Assembly (NCBI GenBank): GCA_023846275.1
Contig: JAIUJO010000189.1
Location: 196,501 to 260,500, forward strand
Direction of reading: 5' to 3'
Length of the DNA stretch: 64,000 nt
DNA from: Vanilla planifolia
Lineage: Eukaryota > Streptophyta > Magnoliopsida > Asparagales > Orchidaceae
Below the pieces are notes generated by a model. That model was not told the DNA's origin and made no database searches. It was given only the letters and a program-made list of their open reading frames with translations. Positions 23,671 to 38,017 of the stretch are shown piece after piece. Every line of letters starts with the position of its first letter. Position 1 is the stretch's first letter. A program made the translations under genes and the position numbers.

Positions 23671-26556
23671 ACAGAGAGTAGCTCTCATGCGAGCAGGCAG
23701 AGGGGATAGAGAAAAGTACAAGGCTAAAACTGTCGTGAAACAAAAAAAGGTATGTCATAGTTACATTTGCCATTTTTAATTGCAAGAGCATCATGATTTT
23801 TTTGTTTTGTTACGTGATTTTGTTACTTCAAAGCTTATTTTTATCTGGGTCGGCTTGAGATAAGTTCCAATTATTGTTTAATCAGATTGGTGGGCTAAGC
23901 AACAAGTAGAAGCAACACTCGAAGGCAATGTCGTTGGCTACCAAAAGAGCAAGAGCAACTCGTTCTCCTCAAGAGAGAAAAAAGAGGAAAAGACAAGCTG
24001 GTAAGCAGTGTAGCAGAAGGAAAGCATGGAAGTGAAGCTCGGGAACTCCAATCGATTTCAACAATCTGGGATCATTTTTTTTGGTAGGGGACCTATATCT
24101 TTACTTAGCCTCTCTTTTATCATTCTGATTAGTTTTTAAAACATTAAAGATATATATGCGATGTATGAGGCCATTAATTTTTAATTACGATTTTGAATTA
24201 ATTAATATTTTCCCTTTAAAGAGGTGTAAAGGATGTGTAAACCAAGGCCGCCTTGAAAAAATGTTTTGAATTTCATTTAACTTTTATATTCAACTTCTAG
24301 CATGACAATGATGTGGACTTGTTTCAGTCTCAAAGTCTAGAAATTTTTATGTGAATATGAATAAAGTCTTAAGTTAATAGAATAGATGTCAAAGCTCTTT
24401 TTTTAATCATAACGAAGGATAAATCACAAAAGAATTGGTTCACGATATTTGCTTAGTATTTAAATTTTTAGATTGCGGTTTATTAAGTATTGGATAAGTA
24501 ATATAACAACATTATTTTGTATATTTGATGATGAATTGTGTCAATGAGGTGCTTTTAATAAAAAAAATTCATATTAAAAGTAATGCATTTGAAGTAGAGG
24601 TTAAGAATAAATCTTAGTTGTAATGTTATTGGAATGATTATTTGTATTTTATTAAATTTAAGTTATAAAGTAAAAAATATTGAATGATATATTTTATATT
24701 TTTAATGTTGATTATATTTGTGAAAGTTATATTTTTGATAAGAAATAATAATCATCATTCTTAAGCTTTAGAGAGTTATGTGGTATCTTGAGGTAGTTAA
24801 TGTTGACATTTGTAATTAATGAATATTTTATTTCTAAATAAAAATATATATTATTAATTATTTAGTGATGACCATATTCATATGAGTTGGATATGTTTTA
24901 TAGTTCATAAATCTAAGGTATTTTAAAAGTATAAGGAATTTGAAGGTCTTATAAAAATAAAAAATTGGCTTAATATAAAATTATTTGAACTAATAAAAAA
25001 GAAAAATTTTTATGTGAGGAATTTAATTTTTTTGACAAAAACTTGAAATTCATAAGCAATTGTTTATTACAAAAGTACCAAAATAAAGTAAAATTGTAAA
25101 AAAAGAAGAATAGAACAGTTTTTGAACTGCCCCCACGATATTTATAAGTGTGTCAGACCATTTGCAGTGATGAGCTCTAGAAGACGTTGTGTTGCCTTCA
25201 CTGACTTCTGTGAATACAAAGTGTAGGATGAAAATCCATTGGTCCAGCTCGGGAACAATACCGTTGCCTCCTGAAATGCTCTAATGGGTCATCTAAGCTT
25301 GGATTCTATTATGCGTGCCCATTTGTTTATCCTCCTGGTCTTCGGATTGTCTAGTGATGCATGTTCCTTTGGCTGTTCCACTGCATTCCTGAAGTAGTTG
25401 GTGATCAAGTTGAGTTGCAGAATCTCTGAAGGCCTCCATCTTCTTTCATGCACAATCTTCTCCTTATTTTCAGAATGAGCTGGGCAAGAAGCAAGCTCCA
25501 CTTGCCTAGTTTCTTAAATTTGAGAAGGAAGATCACCGACCAGTCAGAAAGCAGGAACATGAGAGAAGCCACGGTATCAAGACATATGGAAGCTCCAAGC
25601 AGGACATAAGTGATGGTGACGTCAGTATCTCAAAGCCATGCTTTGGGGAGAAAACGAACAACAAGAAAGTGAGAAGGATATAGGAGGAGCAGATCACCCT
25701 GAGGATGATGCCGACATGTGAGCAATTAACGATGGCCTCGTGTACATCTCATCGTAGGCATAGCTTAGCTCCATGCTTGTCTGGCCCAAAACTTCCTTGA
25801 CAGTCAACTCCTTCAACATGTCTCTGATTACCTTGTATACTTCCACAAGTGGAATAACATCCACGAAGAAAGGCTTGCAAACCGAGTACATATCGAAAGC
25901 TCCTTTTAAAGCATTCAATTCGTCTTTTTCATTTTTGTCCTGCACACGAGCTTCCATTGTCCTATGGTTGCAAGAAATCTGGTTTAATTGACTTTGCTTG
26001 CTTGAAATGACCACGGGGCTGCGGAAACCATCAGTGCTGGCTCTGTAGAGTGTGCAAGACCGCTCTACATACTTGATGATGGTGACAAAGAATAAGAGTA
26101 GGGTGGAGAGAGCAGGAGGTTACTTGGAAGAGACTGGAACAGAACATAAAAGATAATGATGAGCTCGTAGGCGAGGGCAAGAAGGTGTCCAGCTCACAGC
26201 TCATTTTCCTCCATGGAATAGGCAGTGATGGTGTCTGGGCCACCAAAGTGAAGTAGAAGGAAAGGCACCCACAATGCGAGGATGGCGTTGTTGCTGTTGT
26301 CGTCCATGCTGCTGCTTAGCTAGCCAAGAATGATGTCAGCAACACTGTTGGCCAAAAGATAGTTGCCCCAAACAGCCATTCTTCTCCATGCTATCGATGC
26401 TGAGGTCTTTCTCAAATATCCAAGGAAGATGAGCAATATTTGTATCGCGAGGCTTTCCATTATCAAAATACGCACATCCCACTTGCTCCAAAGTTTCTTA
26501 TATTTTTTCGAAATATCCATTAATTTTGTGTCTTCTGTGAGATCAACTGATTGCAA
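23671..26556 (-). pseudogene. DUF4220/DUF594 membrane protein gene, copy 1, broken
   Basis: Plant proteins of this family have an N-terminal multi-pass membrane domain (DUF4220) and a C-terminal DUF594; their function is not established. On the minus strand the N-terminus starts near 26556 with LWSKWDVRILIMESLAIQIL and LRKTSASIAWRRMAVWGNYL, then LWVPFLLLHFGGPDTITAYS near 26230, then IIKYVERSCTLYRASTDGFR and a long open segment (25694-26014), then RRWRPSEILQLNLITNYFRN near 25400. Lesions: TAG at 26320-26322 after DIILG, TGA at 26194-26196 where the family has tryptophan, and a frame change near 26100-26140. The C-terminal part is interrupted by unrelated DNA at 24051-25117. The piece at 23671-24050 matches 39644-40030 of copy 2. 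It is non-functional as it stands. Confidence 0.82.
24051..25117. other. AT-rich segment replacing the DUF594 part of copy 1
   Basis: This 1.07 kb has no counterpart in DUF4220 copy 2, where the corresponding place (about 40030-41026) holds DUF594 coding sequence. It is very AT-rich with no long frame and no terminal repeats that I could see. It may be a decayed insertion combined with a deletion. Confidence 0.5.
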
Positions 26557-26599
26557 AAAGTAAAAAAAATTTCACTTTCTGCATTCCTTTCGATCTCCC

Positions 26600-29040
26600 T
26601 GCTCCGTTTTCCAGCCTGCATCATTTCTTAGTAATTCTAAAAAACTTACATCATCGATGACTCAACCGTCGCAGCTCTCCTCTAGGGCACAACTCTGCTT
26701 CTCAGTTTTCATATATGAAAAAGCTTATTGGAGCACTTAAGTTCACTTGAACTTAGCTTCTATTTGGCTCACTAGACCTATTTATAAGTAGAGACAACAA
26801 GGTTGTGATGACTTGAACTCCTCAAAGCTCACTATTGAATTAAGCTTGGGATGTGAGGGCATTTAAAATAAATTTTTATCCTACCCATACCATGACTTTT
26901 GAGAATTTGAAAATCTTATTCCCATGGGATTCAACATGACATCTTTATAAAATATCTAAATATTCTATTATTTAAAAATATATCATCTTATTTAATATTC
27001 TTCTATAATGATATCTAGAAATTACATATACAACCCATCAAAATCTAATATTTATATATTTATAAATTTAATATTCACAAATTTTTTTTAACTTAAGCCA
27101 AAATTTTTAAAATTATAAATTTAAGATGATGCATTTTATATTCTAATATTTATAAATATATCAACTACTAATTAGATTAGATATAAATCAAAATTTCTAA
27201 AATTTCAAAACTATCTTACATGTTATTTTGATAATTACATTTATACATGCATCTTTAATAATTTATAAGAAATTTTTTAGATCTTTAAAAATTACAAACT
27301 CAATGTCATTGAGTTCGTCTCCCATGAGTTCTATTTATTGATATACTCAAATAATATATTTTTTACCAAGTTTGAACTTATGATATATTATGAGTACTTT
27401 ATTTTTATTTTAATAACTTTATATAAAAAATAATAATTTTAATATTTTTATATAAAATTATATATTTAAATATTTTTATATAAAAATTACATATTTTAAG
27501 AAATTAATTTGATTAAGTTTAATAATACTTTGTCACAATCTTTTTTACTTGAATATAAAATTTTTCTATTTGTTATAGTTTGAGATTTGAGAGGTGTTAC
27601 ATTTAAGATTAAGTTAATGGAAAAAAAAATTTAACTAGAGGAGAGGTGGTAGGCTTCGATTCATAAATCAATGTTGTGGTGTCAATAAGATGATGTTGTG
27701 AAGGAGTATAAGATATAAGATCTGTGAAAATAGAAGCAAAGTGATTATGTCAAGGACTGATACCAACAGCCTCAAGTGGCTCTCGATTAGAAGAGAGGGG
27801 TTTGGTGTTGTCTACCTTGCTAGAGTTATTAAATTACCTTATATGCCCCTTTAAAGTATAAGAAGCAAGAATTTGGTATAATATTTTATTTGTTATTAAA
27901 AATAATGGAAATGATTGTTGGTGGATGAAGGAGAAAGATTACAAATTAATGAGGTGGAAATGTAAGGATCTTTTCATGATTCTTGAACATAATTTTTGAG
28001 AGATTCTCTTTAAAATGATAATATCATATATTCTTAATCTTCATTTTAGCTTACTTATTTAGTTTCTTACAAATGATGTTAAAAGATGTTAATGTAAAAT
28101 TTAGATTCAAGGGAATCAACAAAAACTTAGTAAAGATTCTTATTGAATGCAATTATAAAAAAAATTAAGAAATAGCTTGGGGTCTCCTACATCGAGGATC
28201 ACAAAGGGGGACGACAAAAACTAGGGGAATAAACTAAAATTCTATTTCTCTTTAGAACAGTGTTTGTTCTTCAAGTAGGAAAATTTATTGCCTTCAATTA
28301 AACCCTAAGTGTCACTTCCTATTTGAGTTTGTGCATTGACAAAGAACGACCAAATATTATCTTTCTTCTTTTCTTTCATTGGAGGTTGTATCGCATGTGG
28401 CGACACAAGACATTGTCAAAAGGATTGTTAAACTTTACACTCACCTCCTTAGGTGCCAACATTACCAGAAGCATTGTCTTGAGGGTAAAAACATTATAGG
28501 TAATGGAGGTTAATGATTAATGCACAAGACATGGGGACAAGATGCATGAATCATGTGCATTATCTCCTTAGACGATAGCATTGTAAGCGATGGCAACTAA
28601 GACTTGATTATCCAACCTCAAGCTGTTGGTATGATCAATAAAGGTTCTCAAATTTTAGATCTCTATTATTTATCATATAATTATATTATAGACTGATAAA
28701 AAAAATTTGTGATGCACATTTATGCATCTTAAAATTGTAATAAATATTATCAATAAAGGTGAGTTTATTGATAGATTATGACTTAATAATTATATAACAA
28801 AAATATTATTATTTTCTAAAATTTAGTAATAATATCTTAATATTTTAATTAAATATATTATTAAATTTATTTTTATTAAAATATTTTAAAAGTTTTAAAC
28901 CCATACTAACACGTAGGGCAGGTCTAGTGTCGCCAATCAAATTCAAAACAATACTCCCTTCTTTTGTTTAATAAATTATTAATATACAGAAATTATCTTT
29001 TGTATTTAAAAATTTGCCATCCTGAAACCGCATAAGCTCC
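26600..29040. other. AT-rich intergenic DNA, no recognised gene
   Basis: This lies between the divergently oriented DUF4220 copy 1 and SDA1 copy A, so it should hold both promoters (near 26.6-26.8 kb and 28.9-29.1 kb), but I see no convincing element. 26.9-27.6 kb is extremely AT-rich. A short GFGVVYLA-like reading near 27.8 kb looks accidental. Confidence 0.4.
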
Positions 29041-29485
29041 TCACTTGGTTCTTTTGAGTTTCCCTTCGACTAAGGTTTTGTTAATTGATCTGTAGAAATG
29101 GTGATGGTGGCGAACCTCCTCTTACGGGATTCCTTCTCTGCATCTGGAAAGGCAGTGGAAAAGCTGAGCCTTCCTCGGCTTCAATCTAGGATGAAGCTGG
29201 ACCCAGAAGGATACGAGGCAGAGCTTCCCCTTATTTGCCGCCACTTGGAATCGTCCCTACATCTCTTCCTTCAGCAATTCATGATCAGTTCGCCGTCGAA
29301 CCCAGTGGTCTCGAAGGATCTCAGTGACCTCACGATGTTCCTGGTGCACATGACCCCATACTATCCCCGACACCTCACTGAATTTCCTCATTAGTCTCTC
29401 ATCTCCTTCAATCTGAAGTTCGGACCCTCCCGTCTTCCCTTCGTTCCAATCTAGCACAAGCCATCATCCTCCTTATCAATAGGAA

Positions 29486-32135
29486 GTTTCGTTATTTTAT
29501 TTTATTTTGGATAAATCTGTTATAGCATTCGGTACACTTCAATTTGGAGGGCCGCCATTATTCAACATATTTTTGTTTAGCATTTTAATGGGTGGAAATA
29601 TCTTTTGTTTGTACTAATTAAAGTTATATTTTGAACTAGGCGTTGGAGCAAATGGGAAACTTCCACTTCATTGAGCTTTAAGAGAAGATTATAATTGTTG
29701 ATAAGTTGTTAGACTTGATTAGACCTTTCTAATTGTTGATCAAGGTAAAAATTTGATTTCCCTCTACAAAGAACAAAACAAACATTTTCTTCCCATGATT
29801 TCTTAAATAAAGAATCTTAACTATTTCTTGTGAGGATGTATATTTCGTTTGCTAGATTCTTATATTAAAAAGGTTTAGGCTGCCAACACTAAATTCATAA
29901 TTCGTTTTTATAATTACAAGAACAGTCCTTTAATGCATCAATTGAGGTCAGATACATTGATTCTAAGATGCTATTGTTTCTATTCATTAACTGCTTTTCT
30001 TCTGGATCCAAAGTTGTCAAAGCCATTTCCAATAATCAATAGTCATTTTTTTGTTCTATATTTTTTGCTTTTTTATAGGAAAGATTTCAGTAATCTACTT
30101 CTCTTATAGAATCACATAGTGAACTTCTTAATATAACCAAACCATCTAGATTGATTTTCTTTAGAGTTGTCTTCAATTAGTAGAATGCCAACTTTCTCCT
30201 TTATAGGAAGTTACTCTTCAAACTTAAAAGCTTTATCTCTATAACAATAATTCTATTTATGTGTTTGTACTCACACATTGACATTTGATACCATGCAATC
30301 TTATAAATTTTCCTTTATTCTTGAGTGTGATATTTTGATCGCACAACACTCAGAAATATGTTTTGGTTTCATCTTATTTGTTCGGTGCTTGGATCATATT
30401 TGTGACATTGTTTGTTAATTTTTGTATCATTTTGATGTATAGGCTCAAAATAATTAAAATTTTGTATTGTTCCTTTTGTTTATGATAACTATTACAATCA
30501 ATATGTTTTTGGAATTACTTGTCTAAATATGAGTTCCATATATTTATTATAAGAACTAAAAATGCGATACCATTTAAACTTCAGAGTCATTGTTGATACA
30601 CTTAGTTTTGTTTTATCTATTTGCTTAGTCTTAGTTTTGTTTTATCTCTTTGCTTAGTCTTGTTAATTGGAATAAAATTTTTAACAAAATGCATAATAAT
30701 GGTTTATCTTATATTTTATAATTACATGAATAATTAGTGTAAAATTAAAGATGTCTTTCATTGCTTATGTTGCAAGAAAGTTTGATGAAAGGAGAAGTGC
30801 AAAAGTACTTATGAAGCATTATCTTTTTATGTGCAGAAAAGGGAGTTGCGAGAAATTTTCAAAATGTTTTTGATGCTTTTGGTGCATAGGTAGAAAACAT
30901 TTTTGAAATTAAGTTTACGAATACACTCGAGGACTTAAAGCATAGCCATAATGAAATTCAATTGTAAATGAGAAATATTGAATATGTTCTCCTTAGGCAT
31001 GCGAAATTATTTTTAATATATGTAATTTTGATTTCTTTTTATTCTTTTCTAATGCCTTATCAATATAAAGCCTCCTTATACAGTCATCATTACTTTGTTA
31101 TACATGTTTTTCATTATTTCAATATGTCTAATGCTAGCTTCTTTTTTCTCCTTCTCTAATGTCTTTTAAGCATATCAGGGAAATATTATAATAAATAATT
31201 AATTTGAGTTCATGATGAATCCCTTGTCGAATTAAGAGAATGTTTTTTTTTTGAATTAATAATAATAAAATGTTACAATCATTTTCTGTTCTTCATTAAG
31301 CTCTTTAATGCCATAATAAACATTAATTATATCATCTTTCATAGACTAATCCAAAATTGTACTAACTAGTTTCTATTTCAATTCTTACTTGAGTATTGAA
31401 GTTTGAATCCTAAAATTCGTAATACCTTGATTTTTTGACAATGCGCATAGTTTGTTGAACAAAAGTAACATTTATCTTCTTATGAATCATGATGTTAATT
31501 AAATTAGTCAAATTTATGATTTAATTCTAGCTTCTTGAAATAAATTCTTTATACGTATCCATCCATGATGGTGTTGGAATCCCTACTTCTTTTCAATTAA
31601 CTAATTGTTGATATAACCATCTTTGTTAATCTTTTAGTATATTTAGACAATATAACACATTGCTTCTAGGAAGTCCTAAGCATTAGGTTTAACACAATTT
31701 TGGAAATATATTGCCATGGTTTGGCTACCTTGAGGACAATGTAGAGGTACAAGTCATAGAAGTAGATGGTTGGGAGGCGACCAAGATAAATGGAAAGATA
31801 GACCATAGAGTTGCCTAGAGGTCAACTGAAAGAATTAGGAAGGAGAGATGGATTAGTGGGGTTTTTAAGTGTATACTATAAGCTAAGAGAAATGACCTAT
31901 GTAAAAAATTTTACCAACTTCAAATTCCTAGAAGAAGGCTATGAAAGTTTATGGGCTTATACCAAATGATCTTAAAACAACCAAAATGGAATTTTGTTCA
32001 TAATATTATTTAGTATTGAAAGAGGTATGTTGTCCCATTGATTCTACAAAAATTGAATTTCTCTCGCATGTTATTGAGTTTTCTTGTTTGTTTTGAAAGT
32101 TTATGCTTTTATCTATGTTTTGCTTATTTGTATAG
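29486..32135 (+). other. SDA1 copy A intron 1
   Basis: A 2.65 kb intron between NRK and QICELDV, with a GT donor at 29486 and an AG acceptor at 32134-32135 that restore codon phase. It is AT-rich. Nothing coding is recognised inside, and it contains the short tandem repeat at 30601-30658. Confidence 0.6.
30601..30658. repeat. Two-copy 29-base tandem repeat in SDA1 intron 1
   Basis: Two adjacent 29-base units starting cttagttttgttttatct and differing at one base. Probably a recent local slippage duplication. Confidence 0.9.
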
Positions 32136-35100
32136 GCAGATTTGTGAGTTGGATGTGCTTCTTTAATTATTTATGGAGATTCAAAACATTGGATTTCAAA
32201 ACCTCAAAAAACTTGCATTTTCCTATGTTGTGGACAGTGTTCGGCACATGAACAAAAAACATAGAAATGAAGCAAAAAAAAGGAAGCTTCAAAACATTCT
32301 TTTCTCATTGCTGCAAGCGTGTGATGTCATATAAACTCTATTTTTGCTGATTTTTCTTAATTTTGTTGATTATAATAACTGATGTATGATTTCTTGTTTA
32401 AAGGGAGAGGAAGAACTAAGGGCGAGGAGGTCACTTGTTGTACTGGGTGACCTTCATCGACGAAAAGTATTGTTTCATGATCGATTTGCTAATGATATTT
32501 GCAATTCATGCTTTCACAAGTCTTCAAGGTTGACATTTTCCATATCTCAGCAAATGGTTGAGTCCCATTAGTTATCTTATTATGCATTTTTTATTTTTTC
32601 TTTTTGCGGAACACAGGGTCATGGTATCGGCTCTGTCTTTCCTTCTTGGTTACGAGTGTGTTGATGATGATGATGATGATGATAGTGAAGCCTCAAGTGA
32701 TGAGGATGATGAATGCATCAGAAATCGACAAATCGTTCTTAATAGGGAAGCTTTTTTGTAAGACATGTAGTTGGTGTCTACAATTTATTTTTTTTTTTGC
32801 TTTCTTGTGTGGAGTTATGAAGATGCAATAAGCTTGATGTGATGTCATAGTTATTCCATATGATAATCTAGGTATGGTGTTAGAGTCCATGATATGTTGT
32901 GGTGTTAATGGTTAACAAAGAATGATTGACATATATTGCACTTTAACTTTGAGATGATGACGGGGCATTCAAAATAATTGCAAGAGGTCTTGGATTTTTG
33001 GATTGAATAGTTTATATTGCAACTAGTGTGCAAGTTTTGATTCAATAAAGTAAAAGCCTTTTTGTTCTAGTTGCAGAAGTTTCAACTAAGTATTAAATTT
33101 TTAATTTTTATGACGATTTCCATCTACAAGGACAGTCATTCCAGCAAGTTATTCTTTCGTTTGACTAATAAATGCTCTTTATTAATGTTCCAGAAATCCT
33201 CAATAATTAAAAACTAAAGTGTTATTCTAATCAGATTTCTGTAGTTAGGTAAATTGGGTAAATTTCTTTAATATTGTTTATTTTGACATGAGGACATTCA
33301 ATTAGTTTTTTGTGCCTAGTCAATGACTCAAAGTGTGTGCATTGGTTAAGGCAAACTTGAGTTAATATAAGTGCTTCAGTCTTTTTTTCATATGTTTCAA
33401 TGGAATGCTATATTGGAAAAGGTTTTCTTACTTGCTGATTTGCTATATTATTCTGATATTTTTTTCCATTGTGTATTCAGAAGAGTAGTTTTTTGAGGCA
33501 ATGCTCATTCATCATAAAGAATAACCTGGTCACTTGGAGGTGAAGAAGTTGATATGCATAAATTCGAGAATTTTCAAATGTCATCATTATACCTAAGTAA
33601 AAAAAAATTCACAGATGGCCTCTATAATTTGGTTGGGTGATATAAGCTTACCAGAAATATTTCAAAGAAATTGGTCATCAGAACTTCGATATGTATCTTC
33701 TCAATTTTTTCTCTTTTGCATCAATTCCATCTATAGATTTTCATGTTGCTCACTTTATTCTACTGATCTTTGAGCATGAGTTTACATTTTTGTTTTAATT
33801 GAAGTTTATGCTATTAATTTGAAAAAGATGTGCTATTTCCACTGAAAGGTAAGTTCTTCATAGTCTCTCAAGTTTTTGTAGGATTTTGTTTTCTTTTACC
33901 TACAGTCTATGTGATTACAAAAATGCTGGTGATGGTAATTGTATTGTAAGGAAAAACTTGACTTACGGAACACTTTCATTGATTAACGCATGTTCTGTAT
34001 GATAATTGCTATAGAATTGCGTTAGGTACTGGAATTCCTAAATATTTTTCTAATTGTGATATCTTTGTACATATTTAGGCACAACACAAGAGCACTACTT
34101 CGAGCAAGAAAAAGAAAATTGCAAAATTGCAATGTGTTGTTCGCAGTATGAAAAAGCAGCAACATCAATCATCAAAAAATGAAGTAACACACTCCTACTC
34201 TCCTCTTATTCATCTTAAAGATTCATAGGTTAATAAGCCTGGAATTGAAGTCCTACTTTTTTTTAAAATTCTTGTTCCAAGCCGTAATGCATACTTTGTC
34301 TAACATCACAGGGCTTTGCTTAGAAGCTCTTCTCTCATTTTCATGTATGCAATGAACGATTTTAGGTGGTTAGCTTTTTTGTCGATCTCCATGTAGTTAT
34401 TTTATGTCTTTAGTATGCAGGCACCTATTAGATAATCAGATTTATACTTCTTGGCCGTGATTGCTTCTATAATGGTGTTTTCTTCCTATTGTTAATGATG
34501 TTTGCTTTCCCTTGGTTGAATGGTGATTACCTAAAATTTGATGGCTGTTTTTTTGGTTCTCTTAGATTTTCCCTTTTTCATTCTTGCCTTATAATTTCTT
34601 TGCTTCTTTTTAAACTTCTTTTTCAAGCTCCAGATTGTTTGCATGGGTGTGTCCGGGGTCATTATTATACATATAACTAAAGATTGAATGAGGAGCATTT
34701 AATTAGATTCATTGTTCATCTGTATTGTTAAAAACTTCTTAGTTTGAAAATTTGTAATTGTACAATATTATCTAGTATATTTAAATATTGTTGGAGTTTT
34801 TGGCATTTGTAAACATGCTAACCAATCTATGAAAATCTTTAAAATGGGTCCATTTTTTGGTCAAGCAAGGTTTTCCACATAGGGCATAATATATCAACTT
34901 TCAAGTAAAAAAAATTAAATATTCTTGTAGTTGAATTCGTAATTTTTTTATGATATGGTCTAATTTCAAGGTCATGCTTTGTTGAGCAGTAGCTAGCACT
35001 TACTTTTATGATCTTTTTAATTTTAGAAATCTTTATTTAAAATTGTTGAAATTTTTTTTGAAGCCTATGACCATGAAAGGCAATTGTCAAATTAACTACT

Positions 35101-36308
35101 TTCTAAGACTAGAATCATACTTCTTTGCATATTCATTTTGATTCTTCTTTTGGCTGCTCAGAGATTGAATTGTAAAGTGGATAACGTCTTAGGGCTGGTA
35201 TAGAATGTCGTTGTAAAATATGTTGGATTGGTGTGTGTATTTTTCCCACTACACCAATTTTAATAGTTCTAATTGAGAAAAAATTCTAATCTTAGTTTCA
35301 TGCCACTGCTAATTCCTTGAGTTCATGGTAGCCTATTACATTTCATTTCCCTTCCTAAAGTGACTTCTATCTTGATATGAATTTAGTGAGTTATTCATAG
35401 TAGATAATAATACTAAGATTGATAGTTTTGGTTTTCGATTCCATTAACTGTATTTGCTGGTGGAGCAATGTTTAGTTATGGATGGACTAAATTTAATTTC
35501 CTGACAATTTGCAATTCGGGTAAAACTCTGCATTTACCGGTTTGGTATTTCTTTGATAAATTTGTACCTTTACTAGTGATGGAATTTGCTATAATTTGAA
35601 GGACTGTTGTGTTTGTGTGGATATTTAATGACAAGAATAACGTGACTAGAGCTTTAAGATTTTGTGTTTTAAAAATTGATCCTAATTTCTGTCAATTCAT
35701 AATACAAATTCTTGTTCTTTTATTGAAGTATCTACCCAATTTTTGCCTGTAAGTTGTAGACAATAACCTGTTAGATGTGTGGTGAAATATCTATTTTTTC
35801 CTATATATATATGAGCTAATTTTAAAAAATGAATTTCATTTGTATCCATTGCATTGTTATTCATCACCTTGCTTGGTAAATCATTTTAAAATTGTTTATG
35901 AAGCTCTTGTTTCAAGGTATCTTACTATTTCAATCACACATAAAATAATTCTATATTTTGATTTCTATGCTTGTCATATGTACAAGTTTCTTTTTATGAT
36001 GAACATCTGCATAGACCATTTCATAAGTTTCGCAATACTTGGCTCTTTAAAGTTAGGATGATGATGTTGAAAGTAATTGTTAGAACTATTGGATTGCACT
36101 GCCTTGTCTTGTTAAACTTCTATCCATTCCTTCAAAGATACGTTCAGATATTTTGTTACATTTGTGATGACTATTTGTCCTTGATGATTATTCATAATAT
36201 GAATTGTAAAACATCAATTAATGAATGAATGTAATTTTCTTGATAGCCCCACCATTGTGATGTGACCAATTTGCTTGCTATAGGGGGGTCTAAGTTTGCC
36301 ATGATAAG

Positions 36309-37802
36309 GTTTTGACCTTTTCTTTAATTTTTCATTGTATTTTACTTTTTTATTTTTTTATTAGTTTAGTTTGCTTTTCTTAACTTGATTGATAAAATTT
36401 GCACTTTGTAATTCATTGTTGAAATTTAGATGTTAAACTTTAGTTTTCAAGCATGCTGTCATTTCTACTTCTATCCTATTGGGTGTAATGCTATTGCTCA
36501 TCTTAGCAATTTTTTTCTATGTGCATACTTATATTTTGTGGTGAATATTGTTCATTGTGGAATATAGTTTAGTTTCAGCATGGAACTTAATTTTAAGAAG
36601 GATTACATAAGTCTTCTTTAATCCTTTTTTCAAGACTTATTAAAGCATAGCTATTATCCTTTTCTGGATTGCCCTCCAGACCCAAGCACATGCTATTGTC
36701 CTTTTCTTTTCTCCCAAGCACTTCTTTTTTTTTTCTAAGACCTCCTCATGTGTAAAGCATAGCTAAAAAGCATTGGGGAGGGCAAGCTTATTCTTTTTAT
36801 AATAATAAAGAGGATTATATAATATATTGTTTTAATTTTCTTTTTAAAAATTTATTTAAAAAAATTAAAAGACTTCAAAAAATCACAATTAATGTACTCG
36901 TAGATATCTCATTTAAAGATTTTCTCAATAGTTTTCCCAAGTTTCAAATCTAGCTATTAGCCACATGATATTTTTTTTGAGATGCATCAAAATATATTGA
37001 TTTCATAATGTTGGATCTGTACAGTTTACATTCAATAAAACACAAATCTAAATGTATTTTATAATCAAATAATTTAGACTACCATACTAATGCTCTTGCA
37101 TTTGATGCAATTACCATTCAATTATACCTAAATATGCAAACATATTTAATTAATGTGGCTCTGATACTGCCAAATGCACTTTTTGAGAAGTAACAACATA
37201 TGTAAAAGACTTGTTAGTGCACATGACGATATAGTAATAAATACTGCAATTTTTTATGAATTACACCTTTGAAAAGATGGAAATATATTTGAGCGTTACA
37301 TTCTTCATAGAAAATTCCAATAGTTATGTCGTCAAAAAGATTTATGTGCTGCATATCTTCAACAAGCATTCAAAGGAAAGGAATAGTAATATGGTTCAAA
37401 TGCTTGATAGATAGATAGTTGGAACTAATGCATTATGGAACCTGTGCCTTATATATTTACTCAAGCACTTCTGTTACATCATGAATCGTTGTCTCTTTAC
37501 ACGATGATTTCCCTTCATATTTATATATCAACAGTAATTTATGAACTTTTTTTCAGTTTGCAATTCTAATATAGAATTTCTAATCGGCACTGAAAAAAAG
37601 CTTCTTGGTGATCAAAACCTAGGAAGCAGGATTTATTTTTATTCACATACAGCGTAAACTGAGCTGTTGCACTTTCATTATATTCTTGGATTCCTTTATT
37701 TTTTTGCTACAGCATGGAAGGAGCAGTTACCATCATCTTTCTTAAATTCTTGCATTTCATAGGTAAATAATAACTTTTTGTTTTTTTTTTATTGTGACTT
37801 AG
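36309..37802 (+). other. Rearranged SDA1 copy A intron, two exons missing
   Basis: Bases 36361-36630 match 41900-42190 in SDA1 copy B. After about 36630 the match ends. The exons that should follow (VPLDAVERLLRQ and ANVVGLNMVREM) are absent, and 36.63-37.8 kb holds AT-rich text of unknown origin until the next SDA1 exon at 37803. Confidence 0.75.
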
Positions 37803-38017
37803 TTGATGAATGAAGACCTTCTTCAAGACTTGGTCTTGTACAAAAAGCCGCATGAGAAAGCTGTTTCAATTGCTGCGTGCTCCTTGATCACATTATTAAG
37901 ACAGGTATGTTTTTTCCTTTGCTATTTTTTACGTCATCCTTAATGGTGCAATGAAAAAAGAATGACAAATTTGCTATATTTGGATAAAAATTTAATTTTC
38001 TTTTTTTATTTCTATAG

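Noticed and set aside
27770-27840. A GFGVVYLA reading like the glycine loop of a protein kinase
   Set aside because: It stands alone. No lysine, HRD or DFG block follows in any frame, so it is probably chance.
29640-29700. A further SDA1 exon shortly after exon 1
   Set aside because: A short ALEQMGNFHF reading does not match the next SDA1 block, which is found cleanly at 32136, with splice sites that restore phase.
32664-32690. GAT repeat as a microsatellite
   Set aside because: It encodes the aspartate run of an SDA1 exon, which is a normal feature of the family, so it was not listed as a separate repeat.
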